From Myxococcales bacterium (GTDB taxonomy: Bacteria; Myxococcota_A; Polyangia; Polyangiales; Polyangiaceae): a DNA stretch of 64,000 bases. The notes beneath the pieces were generated by a model, which was not told where the DNA came from, ran no database searches, and worked only from the letters and a program-made list of their open reading frames with translations. A program made the translations under genes and the position numbers. Positions 24,260 to 32,634 of the stretch are shown one piece after another. Numbering within the stretch: the stretch's first letter is position 1; every line of letters begins with the position of its first letter. The DNA lies in NCBI GenBank assembly GCA_004193285.1, contig SECP01000018.1, forward strand, positions 117,284-181,283, written 5' to 3'.

Positions 24260-24831
24260 AAAGCACCGCGACCTCGATCCTCGAGCCCGGTCAGCAATCT
24301 GGATTTGCGACCACCAAGTTCGAGTCACTGCTCGCTTGGGCGCAAAAGTACTCGCTGTTCATGAACCCTTTCGTGACCGCGTGCTGCGGCATGGAGTTCA
24401 TGGCGGTCTCTAGCCCGCGCTATGATTTCTCGCGCTTCGGCTCGGAGGCACCGCGCTTCTCGCCGCGCCAGAGCGACCTGCTTTGGGTCGTCGGCACCAT
24501 CGTGCAGCGCCAGGCGCCGATCCTGAAGCGCATCTACGAGCAGATGGCGGAGCCCAAGTGGGTGCTCGCGTTCGGCACTTGCGCGTCTTCCGGCGGCTTT
24601 TACGACAACTACGCCTGCGTCGCCGGCATCGACAAGATCATCCCCTGCGACGTGTACGTCCCGGGCTGTCCGCCGCGGCCCGAAGCCGTGCTGGACGGCC
24701 TGATGCTGCTCCAGGACAAGATCCAGCGTGGCGACCGCACGCCGGGCATCGTCAAGCCGCGCATCGACCCGGTGCAGGCTCCGGACACCGCTCTCGTTCA
24801 ACTGCGTCGTTCGCGCTCCTCGGCGGTGTGA
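24247..24831 (+). CDS. nuoB: NADH-quinone oxidoreductase subunit B
   Basis: 194 residues. It carries the terminal 4Fe-4S cluster N2, which passes electrons to quinone; ligands are the tandem Cys pair in TACCGMEFMA, Cys in FGTCASSGG and Cys in VPGCPPRPEA. The start at 24247 lies inside nuoA and is supported by AAGGAGC 8-14 nt upstream; earlier in-frame starts lack this. The C-terminal tail is Arg/Ser-rich. Confidence 0.95.
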   Translation: MGELKSTATSILEPGQQSGFATTKFESLLAWAQKYSLFMNPFVTACCGMEFMAVSSPRYDFSRFGSEAPRFSPRQSDLLWVVGTIVQRQAPILKRIYEQMAEPKWVLAFGTCASSGGFYDNYACVAGIDKIIPCDVYVPGCPPRPEAVLDGLMLLQDKIQRGDRTPGIVKPRIDPVQAPDTALVQLRRSRSSAV

Positions 24832-24834
24832 TCC

Positions 24835-25461
24835 ATGAGCAAAGCGCTACTGGAGCTGGTGAAACAAACCTTCCCGGACGCCGTGCTGGAGAGCCACTCC
24901 CAGCTCGGTGACGACACGGTCGTGCTCGCGCCCGGCAGGTGGAAGGACGTCGCGCGCTTCTTGCGTGACGATCCGCGAGCGAGCATGAGCATGCTGACGG
25001 ACCTCACGGCGGTGGACTTCCCGGATCGGGAGCCGCGCTTCGAGGTCGTGGCGCACTTCTACTCGCTGGAGCGCGGTCATCGCCTGCGGCTCAAGGCCCG
25101 CGTGGGCGACCGCGACGGCGAGACGGTGGAGCTCGATTCGCTCACGGAGCTTTGGGCCGCTGCGAACTGGCTCGAGCGCGAGTGCTTCGACATGTTCGGC
25201 GTGACCTTCGTAGGTCACCCGGATCTGCGCCGGATCTTGCTTTACCCGGAGTTCGAGGGACACCCCCTGCGCAAGGACTACCCGGCAGAGAAGATTCAGC
25301 CCCTTCTCCAGTACCGTGACGTGCCGAACATCGAGAAGGTCGCCCCCTTCGGAGTGGACGAGGGCATGTCCTTCGGTCGCCAAACGCACAAGTTCGGGAT
25401 TGTCGGGGAGGACGACGACCTGCCCGCGCGCCCCAAGGTCATTACCCCTGCGGACAACTGA
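24835..25461 (+). CDS. nuoC: NADH-quinone oxidoreductase subunit C
   Basis: 208 residues, a 30-kDa-type peripheral subunit. Family motifs: FYSLERGHRLRLKARV, the NWLERECFDMFGVTFVGHPDLRRIL region (divided here at NWLERECFDMF and GVTFVGHPDLRRIL), and HPLRKDYP. It is separate from NuoD, unlike the E. coli NuoCD fusion. It starts 3 nt after the nuoB stop. Confidence 0.95.
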   Translation: MSKALLELVKQTFPDAVLESHSQLGDDTVVLAPGRWKDVARFLRDDPRASMSMLTDLTAVDFPDREPRFEVVAHFYSLERGHRLRLKARVGDRDGETVELDSLTELWAAANWLERECFDMFGVTFVGHPDLRRILLYPEFEGHPLRKDYPAEKIQPLLQYRDVPNIEKVAPFGVDEGMSFGRQTHKFGIVGEDDDLPARPKVITPADN

Positions 25462-25464
25462 GCC

Positions 25465-26679
25465 ATGGAACCCCTCGATCAAGAGCTAGAAGAATCCGAG
25501 CTCGAGCTTCCGACGGAGCCGATGCTGCTCAACGTCGGCCCCGCTCACCCTGCCATGCACGGCACCGTGCGCATCGTGATGGAGCTCTCGGGCGAAATCA
25601 TCGAGCGCTGTGACGTGCAGGTCGGTTACCTGCACCGCGGCTTCGAGAAGATGTGCGAGCGCGGCACGTGGACGCAGGTGTTCCCCTACGTGGACCGCTG
25701 CAACTACGTCTCGCCGATGCTCAACAACGTCGGCTTCGCGCTGGCGGGCGAGAAGATGCTCGGCATCACCGTGCCGGAGCGCTGCCAGTGGTACCGCATG
25801 ATCTTGGGCGAGCTGGCCCGCATGTCCGACCACCTCACGTGCGACGGCGCGATGGCCATGGAGCTGGGTGCTTTCACCCCGTTCCTCTGGATGATCAAGT
25901 GCCGCGAGATGGTGTGGGAGATCATGGAGGAGGAGACCGGCGCGCGCATGACGCACAGCTTCGGTCGCATCGGCGGCATGGCCGCGCCTCCGACGGACAG
26001 CTTCAAGGAGCACGTCCGCGCTGTCTCGCAGCACGTGATGAGCGTGCTGGACGAGGTGGAGCGCCTGCTGCTCGGCAACCGCATCTTCCTGGACCGGCTG
26101 GAGAACGTCGGCGTCATCAGCGCGGCGGACGCCATCTCGCTCGGGTGGACGGGGCCGTGCTTGCGCGCGGCGGGCGTCCCCTACGACGTCCGCAAGGCCC
26201 ACCCGTACCTCAAGTACGACGAGGTGGATTTCGACGTGCCGGTCGGCAGCACGAGCGACTCGTTCGACCGCTTCATGGTGCGCATCGGGGAGATGCGTCA
26301 GAGCGCGCGCATCATCGACCAGTGTCTGGAGCGCATGCCTGATTCGGGCCCCGTGAACGTGGACGATCCGCGCGTCATCTTGCCGCCCAAGAGCGAGGTG
26401 TACAGCACGATCGAAGGCACGATTCAGCACTTCAAGATCGTGATGGAAGGCCTGAAGCTGCCGGCAGGCGAGGTGTACTCGTACACCGAAGCCGGTAACG
26501 GCGAGCTCGGCTTTTATCTGGTGAGCGACGGCAGCGGTACTCCCCACCGCGTCCGCATTCGCCCGCCGTGTTTCCTCGTCACCGCCGGTCTCGAGCGCGT
26601 GATTACCGGACAAATGATGGCCGACGTCGTGCCGAGCTTTGGCTCGCTCAACATGATCGGTGGAGAGTGCGACCGCTGA
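25465..26679 (+). CDS. nuoD: NADH-quinone oxidoreductase subunit D
   Basis: 404 residues, the 49-kDa-type subunit that forms the quinone pocket with NuoB and NuoH. Conserved: NVGPAHPAMHGTVRIVMEL (quinone-site His), VGYLHRGFEKMCE, RCNYVSPM, RPPCFLVTAGLE, and the C-terminal SFGSLNMIGGECDR. Starts 3 nt after nuoC. Full length. Confidence 0.95.
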   Translation: MEPLDQELEESELELPTEPMLLNVGPAHPAMHGTVRIVMELSGEIIERCDVQVGYLHRGFEKMCERGTWTQVFPYVDRCNYVSPMLNNVGFALAGEKMLGITVPERCQWYRMILGELARMSDHLTCDGAMAMELGAFTPFLWMIKCREMVWEIMEEETGARMTHSFGRIGGMAAPPTDSFKEHVRAVSQHVMSVLDEVERLLLGNRIFLDRLENVGVISAADAISLGWTGPCLRAAGVPYDVRKAHPYLKYDEVDFDVPVGSTSDSFDRFMVRIGEMRQSARIIDQCLERMPDSGPVNVDDPRVILPPKSEVYSTIEGTIQHFKIVMEGLKLPAGEVYSYTEAGNGELGFYLVSDGSGTPHRVRIRPPCFLVTAGLERVITGQMMADVVPSFGSLNMIGGECDR

Positions 26680-26693
26680 GGTTTTAGAGCGAT

Positions 26694-28295
26694 ATGCCTA
26701 GCTTCAAACTTGACGATAAAGAGATTCCGTTCGAGCCGGGTGACACGATCATCCGCGCTGCTCACCGCGTGGGCGTGGACGTCCCGCATTATTGTTGGCA
26801 CCCCGGCCTGAGCGTCGCCGCCAACTGCCGCATGTGCTTGGTGGAGGTGATGCCTCCGCCCGGCCGCCCGGCGATGATGCTGGACGTTCTGGCGTGGGAC
26901 GACCTGCACCAGACGTACGTCCCGCAAAAGAAGCCGAAGCTGCAGCCCGCCTGCCAGCAGGCAGCGGCAGACGGCATGGTGGTGAAGAGCCAGAGCAGCG
27001 AGCATGCGGTCAAGGCCCGCTCGGCGGTGCAGGAGCTCTTGCTCTTGAACCACCCGGTGGACTGCCCCATCTGCGACCAGGCCGGCGAGTGCCGGCTCCA
27101 GGACTACTGGCTCGAGCACCAGGCCTCGAAGAAGCGCATGCGGGACGAGCCGGTGCACAAGCCCAAGGGCGTCGTGTTCGGCCCGACCATCGTGTACGAC
27201 GCGGAGCGCTGCATCATGTGCACGCGCTGCGTGCGCGTCTCCGCGGAGCTGGCCAAGGATCCGGTGCTCAGCATGCGCGAGCGCGGCAACCTGAACGAGA
27301 TCACGGTCGCGCCGGGGCGGCAGCTCGATCACAACTACACGCTGATGACCGAGTACGTGTGCCCGGTCGGCGCGCTCACCTCGAGCGACTTCCGCTTCAA
27401 GGCGCGCGTCTGGTTTCTCCGCTCTGCGCGCACGACTTGCGTCGGCTGCGCGACCGGCTGCAGCTCCTTCACGGATTTCGATCCCCGCAATCAGCACGTG
27501 TACCGCTATCGCCCGCGCGAGAACGCAGCCGTCAACAAGTACTGGATGTGCGACGAAGGCATGCTGGATTACCAGCGCATCCACGACAGCCGCGTGCTCG
27601 AGCCCCGCTTCAAGGGCGAGGGCGTGTCGGACGCAGCGGCGCTCGTCAAGGCAGCGGAGATCCTCAAGGGAGCGTCGCCGCAAAAGACAGCCATTTTGCT
27701 CAGCGCACAGCACTCGAACGAGGACAACCTCGCCCTGCTGGATTTGGGCAAGGCCATCGGCGCGCTGCAGATCTTCTACACCGGGCGGCCCCCGGGCAAG
27801 AGCGACGACATCCTGATGTCCGAGGACAAGAACCCGAACCGCGCCGGCGTCCTGGCGCTGTCGGGCGGCAAGGCCAAGCCTCTGGCAGACCTGGCCGCTG
27901 CGTTGAAGGACGGCAAGATCGCGGTCCTGCTCGCGCTCGGGTCGGCCATCGAAAACCCGAGCCAGGCCTCGGTGTTGCCGGGCGGCGCGCAGGTCGTGGC
28001 GCTCTCCACTCACGAAGGCCCGATCGCAGCGGCAGCGGCAGTGGTCTTCCCGGCCAGCAGCTGGGCGGAGGCGGACGGCACGTTCGTCAACCGCACCGGC
28101 ATCTACCAAGAGAGCGACCGCGCCATCGTCCCGCAAGGTCAGTCGCGCCCCGCATTCCGCTGGGTGCAAGAGCTAGCCAAGCTGCTCAATGTCAGCCTGC
28201 CTTGGAAGAAGGCGGCGGAGCTGCGCAGCGCAAGCCAAAGCACCAGCGCGGCCGCCGCGCTTTCCCCCTCGGCGGCCCCGCCGGGAGGCGAGTGA
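26694..28295 (+). CDS. nuoG: NADH-quinone oxidoreductase subunit G, short form
   Basis: 533 residues, shorter than the 680-900 of many NuoG proteins. All N-terminal clusters are present: 2Fe-2S (Cys34, Cys45, Cys48 and a later Cys in QPACQQ), N5-type H-x3-C-x2-C-x5-C in NHPVDCPICDQAGEC, N4-type CIMCTRC with CPVGALT, and the optional N7-type C-x2-C-x3-C-x29-C beginning CVGCATGC. The molybdopterin-fold C-terminal part is reduced to about 230 residues and ends in an Ala/Ser-rich tail. It sits directly after nuoD, where nuoE and nuoF would normally intervene. Confidence 0.93.
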   Translation: MPSFKLDDKEIPFEPGDTIIRAAHRVGVDVPHYCWHPGLSVAANCRMCLVEVMPPPGRPAMMLDVLAWDDLHQTYVPQKKPKLQPACQQAAADGMVVKSQSSEHAVKARSAVQELLLLNHPVDCPICDQAGECRLQDYWLEHQASKKRMRDEPVHKPKGVVFGPTIVYDAERCIMCTRCVRVSAELAKDPVLSMRERGNLNEITVAPGRQLDHNYTLMTEYVCPVGALTSSDFRFKARVWFLRSARTTCVGCATGCSSFTDFDPRNQHVYRYRPRENAAVNKYWMCDEGMLDYQRIHDSRVLEPRFKGEGVSDAAALVKAAEILKGASPQKTAILLSAQHSNEDNLALLDLGKAIGALQIFYTGRPPGKSDDILMSEDKNPNRAGVLALSGGKAKPLADLAAALKDGKIAVLLALGSAIENPSQASVLPGGAQVVALSTHEGPIAAAAAVVFPASSWAEADGTFVNRTGIYQESDRAIVPQGQSRPAFRWVQELAKLLNVSLPWKKAAELRSASQSTSAAAALSPSAAPPGGE

Positions 28296-28296
28296 A

Positions 28297-30081
28297 ATGA
28301 ACGACATCGCGATTTTCGCCATCAAGTTCGTGGCTATCGGCTTTGCCGTGGCCATGTTCGCCATGAACCTGGCCGTCGTGCTCACCTGGGTGGACCGCCG
28401 CCAGGGCTCGATGATTCAGGACCGCGTCGGCCCGAACCGCGCCGTGGCGTGGATTCCGACTCCCATCGCCATGGGCCTCGCGCTGGGTCCGGCCCTGTTG
28501 CTGGCCGCGGGCGTGCTCGGCTACGTGCACACTCACGACGTGCAGGGGCCCGAGCTGCAGCAACGAGGGCTGCTCTTCAGCCAGCTCGCGGTGCTGCTGA
28601 TCTGGCTCACCGGCGCCGTCATCGCGACGCAGGTCAAGGCTCGGGGGCCCAAGTCGGCGTTCGACCTGTGGATCCAGTCTCTCGGCGAGCCGCGGTACTT
28701 CTTCTTCGGAGGCCTCGTCGCGCACGTGGTGCTGTTCTTCGCCGCACTCTCGCTGCGGGGCTCCGCGGCCGGCGAAACCTTCGTGACCGTCACGTCCACG
28801 GCCGGGCCGGCCCTGTTCGCCTTCGCGGCGGTGGCGGGCGCAGGCTACGCCGTCTACAGCATCCGCAACGAGAAGCGCATCGGCCTGCGTCTGGCCGGCT
28901 TGCTGCATCCCGCCGCGGACGGCTTGAAGACGCTTTTCAAAGAAGACTTCGTCCCGCCGAACGCCGACAAGTTCCTGTTCAACCTCGCGCCGTTCATCTC
29001 GTTCTTCCCCGCGCTGGTGGTGCTGGCGTGCGTGCCGTTCGCGGACACGCTGTGCTTCGCCACCGTAGACGGCAAGATCCAGCTGAGCCAGCTGGCCTCC
29101 TCGGTGCCGCGCGTCGGTGTTTGCTCGGAGGGCGCGCTCAAGATTCAGGCGGTGGACCTCAACATCGGCCTGCTCTACTTCTTCGCCATCGGCGGCACCG
29201 GCATCGTCGGGGCAGCGCTGGCGGGTTGGGCCAGCGACAACAAGTACAGCTTGCTCGGTGGCCTTCGCGCCGCCGGTCAGATGGTCTCTTACGAGGTCAC
29301 GATGGGCCTGACGCTCATCGGCATGATCATGATCTACGGCACCTTGCAGGTAGACAAGATGATCCTCTGGCAGCAGGAGAACACGTGGGGCATCTTCGCG
29401 CAGCCGCTCGCTTTCGTGCTCTTCTTCGCGGCCGCGGTGGCGGAATCCAAGCGCATCCCCTTCGATATCCCCGAGGGTGAGAGCGAGATCGTCGCCGGCT
29501 ACTTCACGGAGTACGCGGGCATGAAGTTCGCGATGTTCTTCTTCGCGGAGTACATCGCGGTCGTCACCGCCAGCGCCCTCATGGCGGCGGTGTTCCTCGG
29601 TGGCTGGAGCTTGCCGTTCGTGTACCGGGACGGCATTCACGTCACGGTGGGTAACGGCGAGCTATTCAGCGCCGCTCTCCCGCACGGCGGCGTGGTGGCG
29701 CTGGGCGCCCTCGGCTTCATCCTGAAGACCATCGTCCTTTGCTGGCTGCAGCTCACGATCCGCTGGACTCTGCCGCGGTTCCGCTACGACCAGCTCATGC
29801 GGCTCGGCTGGCGCAAGCTCTTGCCGGCCTCGCTCGCCAACATCCTCATCACCGGCTTCGTCGTCATGGCCATCCGCACGGGCGGGCCGGCGGCAGAGAA
29901 GGCGATGAGCTCGCTGGCCAATGTCTGCAACATCGTCCTCGCGCTCGGCGGCCTCGGCCTCGTCGTCTGGTTCGCGGTGTTCATGTGCACCCCGCGCAAG
30001 CGCAAGCAACTCCTGACGACGACCTCCGCGCAGTACGCGGCTGAGGTCGGCGGCACTCGTACCCTCCGGATGGGAGCATGA
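28297..30081 (+). CDS. nuoH: NADH-quinone oxidoreductase subunit H, enlarged by an internal membrane segment
   Basis: 594 residues, against about 325-430 for typical NuoH. NuoH anchors the peripheral arm and forms part of the quinone channel. The usually continuous loop after helix 1 is split: DRRQGSMIQDRVGPNR ends at residue 48 and its normal continuation GLLHPAADGLKTLFKEDF resumes near 201. The intervening ~150 residues contain four predicted membrane helices (about 54-76, 92-112, 134-154, 169-188). The even number preserves topology. Downstream, FDIPEGESEIVAGYFTEYAG and the Glu-rich quinone-site loop are normal, and an extra C-terminal helix (about 545-570) is present. It starts 1 nt after nuoG and overlaps nuoI by 4 nt. 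Confidence 0.92.
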   Translation: MNDIAIFAIKFVAIGFAVAMFAMNLAVVLTWVDRRQGSMIQDRVGPNRAVAWIPTPIAMGLALGPALLLAAGVLGYVHTHDVQGPELQQRGLLFSQLAVLLIWLTGAVIATQVKARGPKSAFDLWIQSLGEPRYFFFGGLVAHVVLFFAALSLRGSAAGETFVTVTSTAGPALFAFAAVAGAGYAVYSIRNEKRIGLRLAGLLHPAADGLKTLFKEDFVPPNADKFLFNLAPFISFFPALVVLACVPFADTLCFATVDGKIQLSQLASSVPRVGVCSEGALKIQAVDLNIGLLYFFAIGGTGIVGAALAGWASDNKYSLLGGLRAAGQMVSYEVTMGLTLIGMIMIYGTLQVDKMILWQQENTWGIFAQPLAFVLFFAAAVAESKRIPFDIPEGESEIVAGYFTEYAGMKFAMFFFAEYIAVVTASALMAAVFLGGWSLPFVYRDGIHVTVGNGELFSAALPHGGVVALGALGFILKTIVLCWLQLTIRWTLPRFRYDQLMRLGWRKLLPASLANILITGFVVMAIRTGGPAAEKAMSSLANVCNIVLALGGLGLVVWFAVFMCTPRKRKQLLTTTSAQYAAEVGGTRTLRMGA

Positions 30082-30734
30082 CCGAAACTACGAAGACTCT
30101 GGGTCCGCGCAATGTCGCGGGCGTACCGATCCCTCGCCCCGGGCGCGGCGCCGGCGTTCAGACGTACATCCCCGAGATCGCCAAGGGTCTCGGAATCACG
30201 ATGAAGCACTTCTTTCAGAACACGAAAGACATGGTGCTCGGTCAGCGCAACGATCCGGTGCTCGAGTCCATTGAGGAGGGTATCAACACCCTCAGCTACC
30301 CCGAGCAGCGCCGCCCGTACCCGACGCGCTTCCGCGGCTTGCATCGCCTTACCCACCGGGACGACGGCTCGCCCCGCTGCGTGGCGTGCCTTTGTTGCTC
30401 CACCGCGTGCCCCGCGCAGTGCATCCACATCGAGGCCGGCGAGTACCCCGAGGGCGACCCCAAGCGCGGCTACGAGCGCTTCCCGAAGCGCTTCGTGATC
30501 GACGAGCTCCGCTGCATCTTCTGCGGGTTTTGCGTGGAGGCGTGCCCGTGTGACGCCATTCGCATGGACACCGGCATGCACGCCGCTCCGTACGACTCGC
30601 GCGATCAGTTCATCTTCGAGAAGGACCTGCTGATGGGCTTTCCGGGGAGGGACGGCTCACACGCGACCGCAAACCCGCGCCACGAGCCCGGCGAATCGAC
30701 GCACCCCGGCGTCGACCGCGCTCACGGCCACTGA
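30078..30734 (+). CDS. nuoI: NADH-quinone oxidoreductase subunit I
   Basis: 218 residues with two 4Fe-4S ferredoxin motifs, CVACLCCSTACP and CIFCGFCVEACP, holding clusters N6a/N6b that relay electrons to NuoB. The N-terminal ~50 residues and the His/Pro-rich C-terminal tail are family-variable. It overlaps nuoH by ATGA. nuoJ does not follow; a hairpin terminator does. Confidence 0.94.
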   Translation: MTETTKTLGPRNVAGVPIPRPGRGAGVQTYIPEIAKGLGITMKHFFQNTKDMVLGQRNDPVLESIEEGINTLSYPEQRRPYPTRFRGLHRLTHRDDGSPRCVACLCCSTACPAQCIHIEAGEYPEGDPKRGYERFPKRFVIDELRCIFCGFCVEACPCDAIRMDTGMHAAPYDSRDQFIFEKDLLMGFPGRDGSHATANPRHEPGESTHPGVDRAHGH

Positions 30735-30749
30735 TCGCTTCGTGCGAGG

Positions 30750-30773
30750 GGGCTGCCCTACCGCAGCCCTCTT
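30750..30773 (+). terminator. Hairpin terminator closing the nuo operon
   Basis: GGGCTGC (30750-30756) pairs with GCAGCCC (30763-30769) across a 6-nt loop, followed by TCTT. It begins 16 nt after the nuoI stop. This supports nuoI as the last gene of the operon. Confidence 0.6.
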
Positions 30774-31127
30774 GCAGAAGCTTCCGTAGCGTTGCTGGGT
30801 TGCTCTCTTCGAACCGGACGCCCTTCGTTCGAACCGAGCTTTCGTAGAGAGAGCAAAGGCGGCGCGAGACTTCTGGACTTGCGCTGGCGCCTGCTGCGCA
30901 GGGCGCGACTGGGCCCGGCGCGAGCTGGTTGGCTATCGCGCTTCGCGACCTTCAGAAGCAGATCGCGAGTCATGCGAGGGGAGCGCGCGAGCCCTCGAAT
31001 GTGGCTCTTGAGCTCCTTGCTTCGTCGTGAATCTGGGCGCCTTCCATCGACCTGGCCGAAGTCGGCACCGGTCGTCGGCGGCATCCCGCCTCCCGGGTCC
31101 TCGCCTCCCGATCCCTCCGATCTTCCG
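30774..31127. other. Intergenic region between nuo operon and gatB, no gene recognised
   Basis: A 9-bp inverted repeat, TTGCTCTCT (30800-30808) with AGAGAGCAA (30848-30856), encloses two copies of TTCGAACCG. Open frames of 108 and 132 codons exist on the two strands, but they are Arg/Ser-rich, match nothing and lack a ribosome-binding site. I see no other structure before the GTAAGA motif at 31128. Confidence 0.5.
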
Positions 31128-31140
31128 GTAAGAAATCTCG
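31128..31140 (+). promoter_or_regulatory. Shared motif GTAAGAAATCTCG upstream of gatB
   Basis: Near-identical 13-14 nt strings occur at 35555 and 35605 upstream of the E1beta gene. All three lie in non-coding DNA on the same strand, within about 105 nt of a start codon. No known factor matches; role unknown. Confidence 0.35.
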
Positions 31141-31182
31141 ATCTGTACAGGTCCGTGGGGTGGCGGCCGGCGGGGAAGGGGC

Positions 31183-31191
31183 TGCTATAGT
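31183..31191 (+). promoter_or_regulatory. Extended -10 element directly before gatB
   Basis: TGCTATAGT fits an extended -10 (TGN-TATAAT, one mismatch). No -35 is visible at the expected distance. Transcription would begin near 31198, only about 3 nt before the GTG at 31201, suggesting a leaderless or nearly leaderless mRNA if it is used. Confidence 0.35.
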
Positions 31192-31200
31192 GGCGGGGAA

Positions 31201-32634
31201 GTGACTGACTACGAAGTCGTTATCGGGCTCGAGGTTCACGCGCAAATGCTCACGAAGACGAAGCTCTTCTGCGGCTGCAGCACGAATTTCGGTCAGCCTC
31301 CGAACACCAATGTTTGCCCGGTGTGCCTGGGGCTCCCCGGCTCCTTGCCCGTGATCAATGGTGAGGCCGTGAAGCTGGCGGTCAAGACCGCGCTCGCCCT
31401 CGGCTGCACGGTGCACGAGAGCAGCATCTTCGCCCGCAAGAACTACTTCTATCCGGACTTGCCGAAGGGCTACCAGATCAGCCAATTCGAGGAGCCGTTT
31501 TCGACTCAAGGCCACCTGGACATCGAGGTGGACGGCAAGACCAAGCGGGTCGGCATCACCCGCGCCCACATGGAAGAGGACGCGGGAAAGAACCTGCACG
31601 GCGTGGGCGGGGACTCGGTCGTGGACTTGAACCGCGCCGGCGTGCCCCTGTGCGAAATCGTCGGTGAGCCCGATCTGCGCTCGAGCGCGGAGGCGGCGGC
31701 GTACCTCCGCGCGCTGCGCGACTTGCTCGTCTTCACGGGGGTGAACGACGGCAACTTGGAAGAGGGCAGCTTCCGGTGCGACGCGAACGTCTCCATCCGC
31801 CCGCGCGGGAGCGACAAGTTCGGCACGCGCTGCGAGCTGAAGAACATCAACTCCTTCCGTTTCGTGCAAAGGGCCATCGACGCGGAGGTCGCGCGTCAAA
31901 CCGCGATCGTGGACGCCGGTGGCAAGATCAAGCAGGAGACTCGCAGCTTCGACCCGGACACGGGCCAGACTGCGACGCTGCGCTCGAAGGAAGACGCTCA
32001 CGACTATCGCTACTTCCCGGAGCCGGACCTGCCTCCGCTGGTCATCGACGCTGCGCTGCTCGCCAAAGCCAAGGCAGAGATGCCGGAGTCGCCGGTCGCG
32101 CTGCGCGCTCGGTGGACGAGCGAGCTCGGCTTGACCGCCGCGACCGCGGCGACTCTCAGCGCTCATCCGGCCTACGCCGCCTTCTTCGAGTCGGCGCGTC
32201 AGGGCTCCAAGGACGCCACCCGCGCCGCCAATTTCGTCGCCAACGACGTGCTGCGTGGGGCCAAGACTCACGGCCTCTCGGCGACGTTCACGGTCACGGC
32301 GGAGAACGTGCGCGAGCTGCTCGGTCTGGTGGACTCCGGGCAAATCAGCGGCAAACAAGCGAAGGAAGTGTTCGCCGCGATGGAGGCGGAGCCTTCGAAA
32401 TCTCCTGCACAAATCGTCAAGGACAAGGGCCTGAAGGTCGTGTCGGATGCGGGCGCGATCGAGAGCGCGGTGAAGAAGGTCGTGGCAAGCTTTCCGGACC
32501 AAGTGGCATCCGTCAAAGCAGGCAAGAAGGGCGTCATCGGCTTCTTGGTCGGTCAGATCATGAAGGACACCGGCGGCTCCGCAGACCCCAAGTTGGTGAA
32601 CGAGCTTTTGAACAAGCTCATCGCGGAGGCGTAA
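31201..32634 (+). CDS. gatB: Asp-tRNA(Asn)/Glu-tRNA(Gln) amidotransferase subunit B
   Basis: 477 residues from GTG 31201. With GatA and GatC it converts Glu-tRNA(Gln) (and Asp-tRNA(Asn)) to the amide form. Seen: the opening YEVVIGLEVHAQMLTKTKLFCGC with zinc-type Cys pairs (second pair in NVCPVCLGLPG), NRAGVPLCEIVGEPDLRS, and ELKNINSFRFVQRAIDAE. The C-terminal YqeY-like domain ends in LVGQIMKDTGGSADPKLVNE. gatC and gatA are not in this window. lipA starts on the next base after the stop. Confidence 0.95.
   Translation: MTDYEVVIGLEVHAQMLTKTKLFCGCSTNFGQPPNTNVCPVCLGLPGSLPVINGEAVKLAVKTALALGCTVHESSIFARKNYFYPDLPKGYQISQFEEPFSTQGHLDIEVDGKTKRVGITRAHMEEDAGKNLHGVGGDSVVDLNRAGVPLCEIVGEPDLRSSAEAAAYLRALRDLLVFTGVNDGNLEEGSFRCDANVSIRPRGSDKFGTRCELKNINSFRFVQRAIDAEVARQTAIVDAGGKIKQETRSFDPDTGQTATLRSKEDAHDYRYFPEPDLPPLVIDAALLAKAKAEMPESPVALRARWTSELGLTAATAATLSAHPAYAAFFESARQGSKDATRAANFVANDVLRGAKTHGLSATFTVTAENVRELLGLVDSGQISGKQAKEVFAAMEAEPSKSPAQIVKDKGLKVVSDAGAIESAVKKVVASFPDQVASVKAGKKGVIGFLVGQIMKDTGGSADPKLVNELLNKLIAEA

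Noticed and set aside
26694..28295. NuoG as a truncated pseudogene
   Set aside because: Although short, it keeps all cluster motifs, an intact frame and tight operon spacing; a reduced C-terminal domain is the simpler reading.
30758..31190. Small genes between nuoI and gatB
   Set aside because: Open frames of 108 (minus) and 132 (plus) codons lack ribosome-binding sites, known motifs and gene-like composition.
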